Below are positions 1 through 11,686 of a stretch of DNA of 64,000 nt, in pieces. Source of the stretch: Larix kaempferi (lineage: Eukaryota > Streptophyta > Pinopsida > Pinales > Pinaceae). The DNA lies in the NCBI GenBank assembly GCA_027924585.1, contig BSBM01000764.1:310001-374000 (forward strand), written 5' to 3'. The notes below the pieces were generated by a model. That model made no database searches. It was given only the letters and a program-made list of their open reading frames with translations, and had not been told where the DNA came from. The position numbers and the translations under genes were made by a program. Every line of letters starts with the position of its first letter. Within the stretch, counting starts at the first letter, position 1.

Positions 1-2247
1 TTATAATAGTTTTATTAAAAAAATGGGTTAAATTGTCCAAGAGCCAATGGACAAGCCAAGTCGACGAAAAAAATAAGAATGAAATGCCCTACTATCCATC
101 TATTGATTTATAATAAATGTTTATATCCATTACCTAACGATTATGATCGCTTGAATTATTAATGGGAATCTTGTTCATTATCCCATTTCAAACTTGTTGG
201 TGGATAATAATCACTAATGTTACTCGTTAATGAGTTTGAATTTATTTCAAACTTGCTCGAAAGACTTACACCTATGAAGGTGTCGAGTCTCAACAATGTG
301 TATGAGGTCACCATTATCGACTTGACTCTCAACTACTTCTATTTGTGTTTTCCATCATTAATGAAAGCAAAATATCCTTTAACAAAGTTCACGTTTCAAT
401 AAGATAATATCTAAGAAAGTTCAAAATCTAATATTATTGGCAAGAGGCATTGATAATGGAGAGAACTTTGAATGTTTCAAGTCGAAAGGAATTAATGAGA
501 AGGAAATACCGTGGGAAATCTTACATCGTAAATACCATGGGAAATCGTCGGAAATTGTATTTAATATGATGCTTACAACTATTGGAAATTGTAATATGTT
601 TTTATGTCAAGTTAAAGTTTTACATCGTAACTTTTTATCAAACTATTTATTGAATATTTAATTAATGATGTCATTTAAAAAATATTAAATCATAGTTTAC
701 TTTTTATTAAACTATGTATTGAATATTTGATTTATAATCTCATTTTGATGAATTGTAACTTGAGAATATTTAATTTATGATCTGTAACTTAAGTCAAGAC
801 TTTTGAAGCCATTTTAAATGATGTCTAAATACACCTAAATACTTTTAAGGCCATTGTAAATGATGTCTAAATACACCTAAATATCGATTTGATGAAGGTA
901 TTATCAAATTATCAAATTGCCATTTGATGAAGGGAATTCTATGTGTCAAAGTGCATCAATGCATGTGTGTCAAAGTGTGCATCAATGTAAACACTAAGGG
1001 CTCAACGCAGAACACACCATGAGAATTGAGTATTGCATATCGACAAGCTGTGAAACTTGTGTCAAATAATGAACTAAAGTATATTATTTCTCTTGAATGT
1101 GGAATATGTATCTCAAGCATACAAAACGTAAAGTATTGGCACAAGAGATCCACGTATTAGGGTAACTTGACAGATCACTCAACTATTACATCTATGCTAT
1201 TAAAACATGACGTATTTCGAGGATTTAAAGACCTGAAGACTCCTCATTATGCAACAGTGACAGGTGATACTGGTAGATGCCTTTGTTAAGGGTGACTATG
1301 AGAAAACAAAGAACGCAGTTTCCCAAATGTTGTATATTCAGCGTTAGTAACTGGAATTATCCTCGCTTCCACCAAATGTTCTAGATTTGGCACTAGTAAC
1401 TGGAATTTATCCTCGCTTCCACCCAAAACACTGAGACTGTTATTCTTTTCCCTGCCAGTGATTTCTTTCTACGACATTTTGCTCCCACTACCACTCCCTT
1501 CCCTTGCCGAAGCACCGCTTTCCTTCTGACTCTTTGCATAAGCATCATCACAACTATTCAGAGACATTACAGTTAAATTCTGAGACCGAACAAAGGTTCA
1601 AAGATTGAAGAAAATGTCGTACATTACAGGTATGGACTAAATGAGAATTTCATTGCCAAACTGAAGCAATTCTTTAATAAATTCGTCCCTCCAGACTACC
1701 ACAGACCACGACCGGTGTGCAATCAAAATATCGTACAGATTGTAGCGCCTCGCATCGCTATGCATTCAAAATTTCAATATACAAAAATGAAATGCCGAAG
1801 AGAACTTTGATATGTTACAAAAATGAGAGAAAGTTGTGTGTATGTAGATAATATAAGTATCACTGGTGGATAGACGGGGTAACCAATCACTGGAAATATG
1901 CCTTAAGTTGACAAGAACTGATGATATATAATCTATTGAATTTCACTTGGTTGTTTGGTGGTTGGTCGGATATTGTATTCACACATGTGTCAATCCACAA
2001 ATGGTGCAACTCTATTATGCCCAAGTGTTACTATACAGACGATGCTACTCCATTCCACATCTTAAAACAGATAAACATTGATTAGTTCACTTGGAAGGAT
2101 TAAAAAGTTATGAGTTTCAAAAGAAAGGGTATAAAATTGTAGGGCAATCATAAGAATATTGTGAAATAAGTTGGTGAAATTGAAGAATATTTGAAACAAA
2201 TCAAATCCTATGAGTTGAAATTATCGATTTTCATGTCCATGGAATGC
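1..2247. other. AT-rich non-coding stretch
   Basis: No supportable gene. Two short local duplications are visible: a 42-bp period at 808-885 (the text around 'aatgatgtctaaatacacc' occurs twice) and a 28-30 bp segment ending 'cctcgcttccacc' at about 1347-1374 and 1395-1424. Around 1560-1635 a short leader-like stretch reaches an ATG followed 16 bases later by a GT (1615-1632), which could be the relic of a first exon, but there is too little coding sequence to call it. Confidence 0.6.
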
Positions 2248-2454
2248 TTATGATTGCAATTCCTCACCATCTGAGTGCTTCTCTTCCTCAATTGTGGCAG
2301 CAGATATGGCCTCACATGTGCCATCCACCAATTCCATTTTTTTATAACATACAGCGTCCTTGTGTTCCTTCAAGGCTAAAGAGAGGTCACAGAGGGACAG
2401 TTCCTTCCATGGTCTTAAGTCAATAGGAAGAGGTGATGAAACAACTTCCAATAG
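2248..2454 (-). pseudogene. Possible isolated exon of an unknown gene
   Basis: On the minus strand a 3' splice-site-like 'actttgtag' just above 2454 opens a frame of about 68 codons ending in a stop at 2248. The peptide has ordinary protein composition, with segments such as LRPWKELSLCDLSLALKE and MELVDGTCEAISAATIEEE, and not the Lys/Asn/Phe-rich composition of chance frames in this AT-rich region. I do not recognise the family. No neighbouring exon was found on either side, so if real it is an isolated fragment or a decayed gene piece. The alternative is a chance open frame. Confidence 0.3.
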
Positions 2455-4332
2455 CTACAAAGTTATCAACTATTAGTTGAACTCCATGTGCTTCCATTGA
2501 TCATATCCAATGAATGTTTCAACTCATTCCTCCCATTCCTGAATCGCCAATATTATCCTTTGTTGTGTCAAAAGCACAAGTATCCCTAACTCAATTTTTC
2601 TTATGGATGTGCCTACCAAACTCATATTTGCATTTATTCTAACAAATTGTTGAAATCATGATACTATATTATGCTTTTATTGTCTCCCTCTCACACTGTT
2701 TCACTCCTCTCTTCACCTTCCCAAGCACACAAAAGATGCAACATCCATTCCTACAATGGTAGTGCACCTATGTAGCCACCCTTCTTCTCGATTTCTTGAT
2801 AGACTTTGCAACCAACATAATTCCCAATGCCATCGACCACTTGTGGTTGGATAAAGGGTTGTCGTTTGAAGCAAGGGGTTCATTCCATATCCTAATTCCA
2901 ACCCTAGTAAATCCACATGCCCACCACTCGCAATTGGAGGATTTGCATTATAGGGAAAGGGAAATAATTTAGGTCATATCCCAATTCCAAGCCAAATAAA
3001 CCCACAGGCATCGCTAAGGTCAATGCTTAATTGCATGTGATATAAGATTGAGGAAGAAGGGGGGTGATGCTAGTGTATCAATTTGTTATCATGCCCGTGT
3101 TGCATGGCATAGGCTCACCGTAATAGTCATACATGTCATGGGGGAGATAGGATGATGATCCCCCTATTTTAATTGCAAACCCTTCTTGCAACCTCGTTTC
3201 TTTGTTGGATTCCTCATTTGCGAAGTTTTTTTTTCCTTTGCAAAACATGGAAAAACTCAAATTTCTTGAAATCTTGGACATCCGATAAGATTTTTTGTGA
3301 AGGTTTGGAGAGTTTGGATTTATTTGGAGGGATTTTGTGGTGTAGATATCTTAGAATTATCGTTGATTCTCTAGTACTGTTGTTTTTCACACCTCCTCTT
3401 TTAAAAATTAAAGTCATGTATATAATGTTAAAGGTTCTACCTCATTATTGGTTGAGATTCCAATCCCCCTTGAAATTTTATTTTCTTTTGTTCCTTTAGG
3501 GAAAAATATGACCCCTCCCACCCTCCTTGCACTTATAAACACCCATGGATTTTCTTTTGAATCTCCATCAATGATAGGAGTATGTTGCTTTCATGCTTCC
3601 CTCCTCTTGAAACCCTGAAGCACCCATTTTAAGTTGTCATCTCGATGATTGACTTGGTCTTCTCATCAAATATTATGTTTTATTGGGATGATTTATTATC
3701 TATATGAACTTGATCTTTATGCATATAAATAAAGTTCCCAGTTGTCCAATATTTGTGTAATCCCGGATTTGACTTTAAGTCTCATAAGTGCTTATCATAA
3801 GTGTTGTCATAAGTGCTTTTCAAATCTATTATATGCATGATAAGATTTCCCTAGAGGGTTGAAACTTATTGGCACACCTTGTTATCTTATCTCTTGAATT
3901 GCCTAGTAGATGATCATTAAGAGTTGAAGTATTGTCCATCGTTGACAATGTTTTGTTTATATTTCATAACAGTGCTAAGGATAAAAATTCACGAGATTAA
4001 AATTTGAGAAAATATCTTATTTAAAAAAAAATTCTTCACATCACAAGTGATTTTATAATACTAATCATTGAAAACCACAAGCATAGATTAACCTCTTCTT
4101 CAATATCCCAAATTAAACTTAATAATAAATATAACAATTGATACAATAAATTACAAAATTAATAATATATATAATTAATCATATATATAACAATTAATAC
4201 AATAAATTACAAAATATAGAACCATTTATCTTGCAACTTCTTTCACTTCATAAACTATCACTCAACTCAAGTGCATACCAAAAAGTATTACAACGTCTTT
4301 CACTTTAAACACTTACACTATTCCCCACCTCC
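2455..4332. other. AT-rich non-coding stretch
   Basis: Short frames at 2713-2916, 3078-3281 and 3173-3499 overlap each other on opposite strands and have no recognisable motif. 4120-4215 contains two near-copies of an AT-rich 'acaattaatacaataaattac'-type segment. Nothing else is supportable. Confidence 0.6.
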
Positions 4333-4719
4333 TTAATAAAGCTCACTAATTTTGACTACGTTTGAGATGCACATTACATTTACATTAATTATAACTGAGC
4401 AAATCAATAATCTTCCAAAAAAATGCAGATAAACGACCAACGTGGCACCGTGCGCAACAGCTGCCATAGATCTGACAGTCATCAAAAGCATATCCAGGGA
4501 ATCAGTGTATGCAAAGAGCCTCATAAACAACACAACGGCAGGCGGAGGCTCCATTTCTTCATTGTAATCGATAAGACCCTCATCTTCGATCCGTAGTGTC
4601 TCGGTACTTTTATGAAATTCAGGCAATGGCAATTCTGCAGGCTCTGAGACTTCCAAAACGAGAGTTAATGGCTGTATGTGCGGAGAAGACTAGCCGAATA
4701 AGCCTCTAGAAACCATCAT
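4333..4719 (-). pseudogene. ABCB20-like: Exon-1 fragment of ABCB6/ABCB20-type ABC transporter (P-glycoprotein)
   Basis: Plant ABCB6/ABCB20 proteins are plasma-membrane full-size ABC transporters of the MDR/PGP family, associated with auxin transport. The minus-strand frame starts with a double Met at 4719 and reads MMVSRGLFG, a stop, then SSPHIQPLTL, a region with VSEPAELPLPE, the acidic-to-proline block NEEMEPPPAVV, and the start of the first membrane segment (MAAVAHGATLVVYLHFF). The order and spacing match what I recall of the N-terminus of this subfamily. Codon 10, normally Trp, is TAG, a single G-to-A change. After YLHFFGRLL the frame becomes unrelated sequence, consistent with the exon end, and no further transporter exons occur downstream, so this is a dead, exon-sized gene fragment. 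Sequence to about 5040 on its 5' side may be its former leader, since a TATA-like 'tttatactcc' lies near 4780. Confidence 0.75.
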
Positions 4720-5169
4720 ATTGTTGGCTGGTACTTCATGTGAAATGCATACGATGGAGTTGCAGGAGGGATTTTGTAGGGAGTATAAAAAGAAAAAGAG
4801 GATCTCCAGTGAACCGGTCGCGAGTTCGAAGATTTTGGGTGCCGACTTGGCTTCTAGAAGATCGTTGTCTGGTCAAAATAAATGCCCTCGATAGTCGTGA
4901 AGACTGGAGTAAGGGGGATTCCAATTCATAATTGAAATGCTATAATTTTTCAGTGGACAGTAAGTGGACAGGGTGCGGTTCCTGATAGGAGTTGAGCTGG
5001 ACAGACGACGAAAGCTTCACCGGGACCGTCCCCTTAAATAACGCCTATGGCGTAAACATATTAAGTTAAGCATGTACTCTTCCCTCACATATATGATATG
5101 TTTTTCTTTACAATTATGTTTTACTTCTTAGTTACATGCCCCTTCCACACATATATTCCAACTTTTGAT
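4720..5169. other. Flank between ABCB fragment and LINE tail
   Basis: A locally GC-richer stretch (about 4740-5045) upstream of the ABCB-like fragment. It carries overlapping short frames on both strands with no recognisable domain, and is most simply the old 5' leader or promoter of that fragment. A candidate TATA box on the minus strand lies near 4780-4787. The last 120 bases are AT-rich and featureless. Confidence 0.35.
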
Positions 5170-6112
5170 GGAAACTTCTATTTGTGTGGGGTATTTGGAG
5201 GCTGAGGAATGCGATACTGTTTGAAAACATGCATTCTGTTTATTTTGCCAGACTTTTTTTTGATGGATGCCCAATATGTTAAGCAGCTGGGGATTAGGAG
5301 TAATCTGAGTGCACTTGTTATTAGCTATGAGAATTCTGTTGGCATGTTCGATGGTGCAACATAATCAAATTTGTGTGGTGCTGGTGGTTTTTTGATCCTG
5401 GACCAAGATATTTTGGTGGAAATGTCCTTTGGCTGCGGAGTGGGAAGCAATTTTAGGGCTGAACTGTTGGCATTATGGGGATTATTAGTGTTGGCAAAAT
5501 CCTACGGGATCCAAAAGATGGAAATTATGGGGACTCTACAGCCATTATCAAATGATGTATGGGAATACATAGGCTACAAGTTCCAGCTCTTTATCATTGG
5601 AAAAATAGGATTTCACATCTGAAAACATTCTTTTCCTTCCTGAACTTCCACCAGGTTAGCAGGGTTTTTAATCAGAGGGCTGATTTGTTATCTAAGAAGC
5701 GCCTCAATTATATGGATGGAAAGGCCAGGATCAGTATCTATCAGAAGAATCAGCTCTTGGAGGAAAAGGAAACAGTCCTTTACTGATACTCTTCTCCTTT
5801 TTTGGTTTTTTTGGCTATGTTTTGATTGTTTAGTGGTTTAGATGCTACATAAGTATGGATAGGCTGTCACATATGTTTATGTGCTTCACTTTTTGGATTT
5901 GATAGTTTGAAGTTTTTGGTGTTTATTAGTGACAGTTGTATAGATCATTGCTCAATATGAACACTTAGATTTCGTGGTTTAGTGTCAACTAGATATAACA
6001 GTTTACTATGTAATCAGCATATTTGTATTTGTCTTTGGACAAGAATCACTTGTGTAGTTTCTTTGATTCATTCATAAATAACAAGAGACTCTTTTTTCTC
6101 CTAGAAAAAAAA
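5170..6112 (+). mobile_element. 5'-truncated LINE: RNase H domain plus 3' tail
   Basis: Decayed 3' end of a plant LINE ORF2. From about 5180 a frame with the pattern RLRNAILFEN leads into an RNase H-type domain (about 5350-5780) with a degraded FDGAT start (first Asp), CGAGGFLIL, NFRAELLALWGLL (Glu) and a C-terminal FNQRADLLSKK (Asp and Ala before the final helix). One stop follows FDGAT and a frameshift lies near 5570. The segment that should hold the middle 'GDS' motif is damaged. A 3' untranslated tail of about 320 bp ends in a short A-run at 6105-6112. I could not find a convincing target-site duplication. It is a different subfamily from the LINEs at 17.8 and 49.7 kb, whose RNase H reads DGASKGNPG. 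Confidence 0.75.
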
Positions 6113-7974
6113 TGTGATGTTTTCACTTAGTACTTTGCAAACTTATATTGAGAATTTTTTCCTCAATATGCTTTTACATCACATGATACAATTACCACAA
6201 AATTTGTTTTCCTTTATACCACTATTAATACAATAACCACATATTACATCACTATTGATTAATTTATTTTTAAATTAAGGTTGTGATTTTAATATTTTAA
6301 TACATTAAATACAAAGTAACAAGTTGATTGTTTAATTAAAAATGCATGGCATGTTATGAGAAAATGGATTGTTTAGTTAGAAGTGCATGGCATGTTAACA
6401 AGATAATCTTTCACTTATACATGGCATGACATAATTCCTCTTCAATAATAACATAATTTCTCTTTAACCCCATGTTAGAGACCATGTTGTCTTGATTTTA
6501 CAATTTCACACCTAAAAGGTTGTTAAGATAATTTTATCTTTTTCGTTGTAGACACAAAGCACAACGAAGAAGGAAATGCAATGCATCATGAAGAGTTAAA
6601 TCATACAAGCTTTTTATTTGGCCCACTTTCTTATGACAATCTTTTATGGGACTTTGTCAATTCAATATTTTAAAACCCATGGGAAGTAACCCTTCTATGT
6701 ACGAATGAATAAGTTTAGAATTGTAGTGTTTTATGTCTCAAATATATGGATCGTGCAAAAGAATGTGCATGGTGACCCTGTAATGGAAATGATGTGTGTA
6801 ATAAACTTGTAATGGAATGGTTCAAGTGATACGGTGGGGAAATTAAGTGATACGGTGGGGAAATTATGTAAGACACTTATGGAATTTAATTAGAATGTGG
6901 TACTTGGTTACGAGAAAGTGTTTATAAAAGAGATCAAAAGATAAATTAGATATGAGATGTTGTAGCTTGATAAGGTTTTAATAGAGGAAATCAATTGAAT
7001 GATACATAATTTTAAGGTGAGAAATATTAATTAAATGATTGTGATTATTGTTTTTTAAAATGTAAGAATGTAACTTTATTCTATAGTATTTAGTGTCGAT
7101 CTTCCAAGTATTTAATGGTGATATAGGGATTAAACTAATGTATAGTAGCATAATTCGAGTACGAATATGATTCGATACATAAAAAATATTTAAAAGAAAA
7201 ATCCAATACGAATAAAATATGGGAGTAGGATTCTTATATATAGTAAAATACGTAACAAAAAAATACATTACAAAGGAGTAGACTTCTTATATATAATACT
7301 TTTAATCAAACATACAAGAATATATCATAAATGTACATCTCACACATGTTATTTACAACCAAAATTACTATTTAAAAAAATATTGTGAGAAATGACATTT
7401 AGTTATTAATAATTATTTTAACAAGAAAGTAAAAACGTATTTACTAGAGAAGGATTAATGGTTAGGAAGTATAAAATTGAATGTTATTTATATTTTATAG
7501 TGTTTAAATAATTAAAATTTGATTTTTTAAAATTTAATTTCCCATTAGTAGGAATCTATATTTGTATTACACCTACACCGAATATTTGACCAATTTCGAA
7601 TTGTTATAAATTTTCATACACGAAAGTCTAATACAAATTAATTATGCTACTATGAACAATGTAGTGGAAATTGACATTTTTATCACAAGGTACTCTATTT
7701 AAGTACTTTATAAACTGCTTTGAATTTTCTAAGGTGGACTCTTTGTTTGTACACCGTCTTTATCTTTTATAACATACCTCCCCAATGCTATAAATATTTC
7801 AAATCTCCTCACCCCATGGAGGGTAGATGTTTAGGGTGTGCATGTCTATGCACATATTTAATAAAGTTTTTGTACTTGCAAAATATAATAGTATAAATCT
7901 CATCTACAGAAATTAGTCCTTAGGATATGTGCTTAATAAAGAAAGTTCTAGCCGAGATAACTACTTTTGTTTTG
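6113..7974. other. AT-rich non-coding stretch
   Basis: No gene is supportable. A 21-bp tandem duplication containing 'gtgatacggtggggaaatt' occurs at 6824-6865. The frame at 6978-7268 is Ile/Tyr/Asn-rich and looks like chance. Confidence 0.6.
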
Positions 7975-7979
7975 TAGAT

Positions 7980-8212
7980 TGTAACAATTATAAATAATAG
8001 TCGGTAATAAGAAATAATTAATAATTAATATAATTACAATTATTAAGTTAAAACAAAATATCAAAGGGACTGTACCCCTTCGCCCGTGACTAGTCAATGT
8101 GTATAAGTAAACTGCCACGGGGGTGTTGTAATCATCTCATCATTCATTCAAGAAATTTAATACAGTTCACAATGCGAGTTCTTCTCTGACATTGAGAAGC
8201 TTCACTGCTTTA
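7980..8212 (+). repeat. 5' LTR of the deleted chromovirus
   Basis: A 233-bp repeat, matched by 9309-9549. It starts TGTAACAATT and its last bases are immediately followed by the primer-binding site. The LTR is short for a chromovirus; the internal text 'ccccttcgcccgtgactag' is shared by both copies. Confidence 0.9.
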
Positions 8213-8213
8213 G

Positions 8214-8226
8214 TGGTATCAGAGCC
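8214..8226 (+). promoter_or_regulatory. Primer-binding site (initiator tRNA-Met type)
   Basis: TGGTATCAGAGCC directly follows the 5' LTR. It is the standard plant retrotransposon primer-binding site complementary to the 3' end of initiator tRNA-Met. Confidence 0.9.
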
Positions 8227-8250
8227 TGCTGCAGAAGCTACCGCCGTCCG

Positions 8251-9279
8251 TTGCACATCGTCGTGGTCCACTTTTTCCCTCTTGTGTCGTCGTCCCCGCA
8301 CCCCACCTCTTCCGCCATCTGCTCCCTCCTCGTCCAAAACAGACAGACAGACTTAACAAAACAAATAACTGAAGTCTTTTGCAAAAATATTTATAAATTA
8401 CATGGATTTCCAAAGGTAATTGTTAGCGACAGAGATGCAAGGTTTAAAGGAAACTTTTGGAAGGAATTCTGTAAACAGATAGGGATATCCCTCAACACGA
8501 GTTCAACCTATCATTGCCAAATAGACAGACAAACTGAAATAGTGAATAAGTGTTTGGGAACATACCTCCGTTGTTTTGTGACAGACAAGCAGAACAAGTG
8601 GTTCCAATGGTTACATTTAGCCGAATGGTGGTATAACTCAACTTATCATACTTCAACCAGAATGACCCCTTTTCAAGCCTTGTATGGTTATGAGCCACCT
8701 AAATGGAAGGAGTATGTATTATTTAACTCTAAGGTACCAACAATGAGAAATCAATTAGAGGAAGACCAAAAGACCATCCAAATACTAAAGGAAAACTTAA
8801 CAAATGCTCGCAATAGAATGAAGCAACAGGCAGATTTACAAAGATCCGAACGAGAGTTTGAAGTTGGTGATTGGGTGTTCATGCGACTCCAACCATACAA
8901 ACAATTGTCACTTAAACAACAAGGCAAGAATAAGCTAGCTCCAAAATTCTATGGACCATATCAGATTAACAGAAAAATCAGTCCAGTAGCATATGGGTTA
9001 AAATTACCAGAAAATTGTCGCATTCATAACGTGTTTCATGCATAAAGCCTCAAAAAAATGTTAGGACAACGCCAAGTAGCACAATCCGAACTACCTATTT
9101 TGGACGAGGAGGGTCGAATTATTCTGGAACCTGAAGGCATACTATCTATTGGAGAAAAGAAGCTTCGCTCTAAGAACATTAAAGAATACCTTATTAAGTG
9201 GAAGAACTTGCTAGAGGAAGACTCGTCGTGGGAAGCTGAAAGTTTTCTTCAACAACATCCTTCTCTACCCTTGCTTTGA
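8251..9279 (+). pseudogene. Chromovirus integrase C-terminal half plus chromodomain
   Basis: One frame, interrupted by a TAA at 9043-9045. The first 30 or so codons come from the element's leader and are fused by the internal deletion to integrase from about 8345. The second catalytic Asp is present in IVSDRDARF and the catalytic Glu in QTEIVNK; the HHCC zinc finger and the first Asp are deleted. A GPY/F module (FYGPYQINRKISPVAYGLKL) follows. After the stop the same frame continues with a degraded SLKKMLGQ linker and a C-terminal chromodomain (about 9150-9279: IKEYLIKWKNL, then SSWE), which marks the chromovirus lineage. The protein would lack integrase activity because the first acidic residue is missing. 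Confidence 0.9.
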
Positions 9280-9289
9280 GGACAAAGCA

Positions 9290-9308
9290 ATTCTTTAGGG
9301 GTGGGCAA
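9290..9308 (+). promoter_or_regulatory. Polypurine tract of the deleted chromovirus
   Basis: 'tttaggggtgggcaa' lies directly before the TG of the 3' LTR. This is the expected position and composition of the plus-strand priming site. Confidence 0.75.
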
Positions 9309-9549
9309 TGTAACAATTATAAATAATAGTCACTAATAAGAAATAATTAATAATTAATATAATAATATAATTACAATTATTAAGTTAAAACAAAATATCA
9401 AAGGGCCTGTACCCCTTCGCCCGTGACTAGTCAATGTGTATAAGTAAACTGTCACAAGGGTGTTGTAATCATCTCACCATTCATTCAATAAATTTAATAC
9501 AGTTCACAATGCGAGTTCTTCTCTGACATTGAGCAGCTTCACTACTTCA
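9309..9549 (+). repeat. 3' LTR of the deleted chromovirus
   Basis: A 241-bp repeat matching 7980-8212, with one extra AATAT-type unit near its start. It begins TGTAACAATT and ends TTCA just before the TAGAT duplication. Confidence 0.9.
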
Positions 9550-9554
9550 TAGAT

Positions 9555-11686
9555 AAAGAGAATGGAGTGGCATCCAGAGATATGTGATATGTGAATGATA
9601 GTTTGATGATATATATAATGCTAGAAATAATTTGATGTGCTAATCTCTATGAGACACAAGTGAGAAAAACCTTTCTAAATATTTTGGGTAGTTCATTACC
9701 TTGGGAATTGATTTGCTCTAGGTGGGATTAAGCCCTTGGGCATAAATAATTGCAAAACATAGAAACACTACAATTGATTGTAGTCTTCTTTAGTGCAAAC
9801 AATGCTTGGAAATTTAGTAAAAATAAATAGATAATAATAACATAATATTAAATATACAACAAAATATTGTGCAAATGTACAACACTAAAAGTAAACTAAC
9901 CAGGGAATTGTGCACATTGAAATAAAGACCATAAACAAAGAAAGTGCGCAAGTATACTTACACTCCCAAATTTTAAGTGATTTGCCACTAAAATGGCTTC
10001 CAAAAAATAATTATAATTTCCCCTTTATGGTTCGCCAAACTAAATCCCCTTCTATCCAATCAACAATAAATGCATGCTTGTGCGTTGCATTCTATGGGAA
10101 GATTTTAGTCAAATTTAGTATTGATTGTATTATGTAATTGAGTCAATTTTAGAGACACTTTTAACATTATTTGTAGCATAATTTTTTTTGTGTGATTTCC
10201 TTTTGCATACTAATAAGTAAAAAATGCATGCTTGTGCATTGCATTCTATGGGAAGATTTTAGTCTAATTTAGTATTGTTTGTATTATGTAATTGAGTCAA
10301 TTTTAGAGACACTTTTAACATTATTTGTAGTATAAAAAAAATTTATGTGATTTTTTTGGATACTAATAAAGAAAAGTTTACATCTTGTTTGGTCACAATA
10401 ACATCCACAAGTATGTTTAAATGTGTAATGAAAAAATAAATTCAAATAAAAAATATGGATAAATATTCTTTATTATAAGTGTTTATGGTTAAATGTATCT
10501 CTAGTGTGTAAATGGTTGATGCTACTAACTCCATAACCAACTCGCCACTATCCTAGTAATGATGGTTGACTATGGTTGGCCAAACTTAACACTACTCATA
10601 ATTGTCCACTAATAAATATGGTTAGCTATGGTTAACTACATTTGACTATAGAGTGTGCATAGTTGACTTCAACATTGATAAATTGATAGTTTACATTTTT
10701 AATCCCCATGAAACCCCTAACCATGTTTGACCACAATTTCATATATTTGTCCACAGTTGATGGCACATTACTTACTAACCACTAATCACTAGCATAATGA
10801 CCATTAACAAATATGGTTTGTTTATGATTGACAATGTTTGATTGTGGTTTACTATATTATGTGCTCACTATTGAATTTCACAATGATAAGTTATTGGTTA
10901 ATGCTAGCAACCCAATAACCCTCTAATCCCTGAGCTAGGAAAAATGGTTGACTATGGTTTACCATGCTTGACCATGCTTGACATTCTCCCAATAACTTAC
11001 CACTAAAACCTAACTTAATGACCATAACAAATATCTTTGATTATGGTTGACTATAAATATCCATGGTTGATTGTGACCATAATATGTTAATGATTGATGT
11101 TACTAACTGACAACGATTTGGTACAATTGATCCAAACTAGATTGAGAATGAAATAAAAGAACATGAAATTCTGCAAAAGTAATACAAATATAGTATTGAA
11201 GCATGGTATCACAATGAAAACCATTTAAGTCTATTAAGGAAGAAGTTGGTGAAAAACATTGTAATGTATATAGCACAACAAATGGCTAGAATGGGGCTAA
11301 CTTATCTCTAATAAAAGATGTCACAATTACTCTCGTTCACAAAAATCCCATAAAAATATGATGAAAATACATTATTCGTAATGCAAGAAACTCTAAAATC
11401 TAAAAATCCTAACACTATGAGAGATGGCAAAAGGAATGTGAACCTCGAGAACCCTAGTCGGTACACCAAATTTTTGGGGCCATAAATTTCACATGCAAAC
11501 TTAATTTTGGGTATTTTTTTGGACCACTACAAAGCTTATTTTGGGCTCTATGTGTTTTCTATCCCCCATAATAGGACAATTTGACATATGAAAAATTACA
11601 AAAAAGTATGCCAACAAAGGTGTACAAGGAGATGATCAAAGAAATGAGCATGATCAAAGAAATGAGCATAATGATGGAATATTGGT
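9555..11686. other. AT-rich non-coding stretch with simple internal repeats
   Basis: No gene. Notable content is a 154-bp tandem duplication at 10069-10333 and, at about 10490-11120, many degenerate copies of a 'tggttgactatggttgac'-like motif in a simple, slowly varying text. A 19-20 bp duplication 'gatcaaagaaatgagcat' sits at 11635-11670. Confidence 0.6.
10069..10333 (+). repeat. 154-bp direct duplication
   Basis: The segment beginning 'aatgcatgcttgtgc' at 10069 and the one at 10223 are near-identical for about 110 bp ('gaagattttagtc', 'gtattatgtaattgagtc', 'agacacttttaacat'). They are separated by about 40 bp of less similar sequence, giving a period of 154. Confidence 0.8.

Larger units (their letters stand above)
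7975..9554 (+). mobile_element. Internally deleted chromovirus (Ty3/gypsy) with LTRs and TAGAT TSD
   Basis: A complete but very short LTR element of 1,570 bp (7980-9549). Identical 5-bp duplications TAGAT flank it at 7975-7979 and 9550-9554. The two LTRs begin TGTAACAATTATAAATAATA and end close to TTCACTRCTTYA. Between them are a primer-binding site, the fused stump of pol (end of integrase and chromodomain) and a purine-rich tract before the 3' LTR. Gag, protease, RT and RNase H are gone, so the copy could only have moved with enzymes supplied in trans, or the deletion happened after insertion. By eye the LTRs differ by several substitutions and a 5-8 base indel in an AAT-rich run, so it is not a very recent insertion. 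Confidence 0.93.

Noticed and set aside
1580-1640. First exon of a gene (ATG at 1615 followed by a GT donor)
   Set aside because: Only about five codons before the putative donor and no further exon; too little to support.
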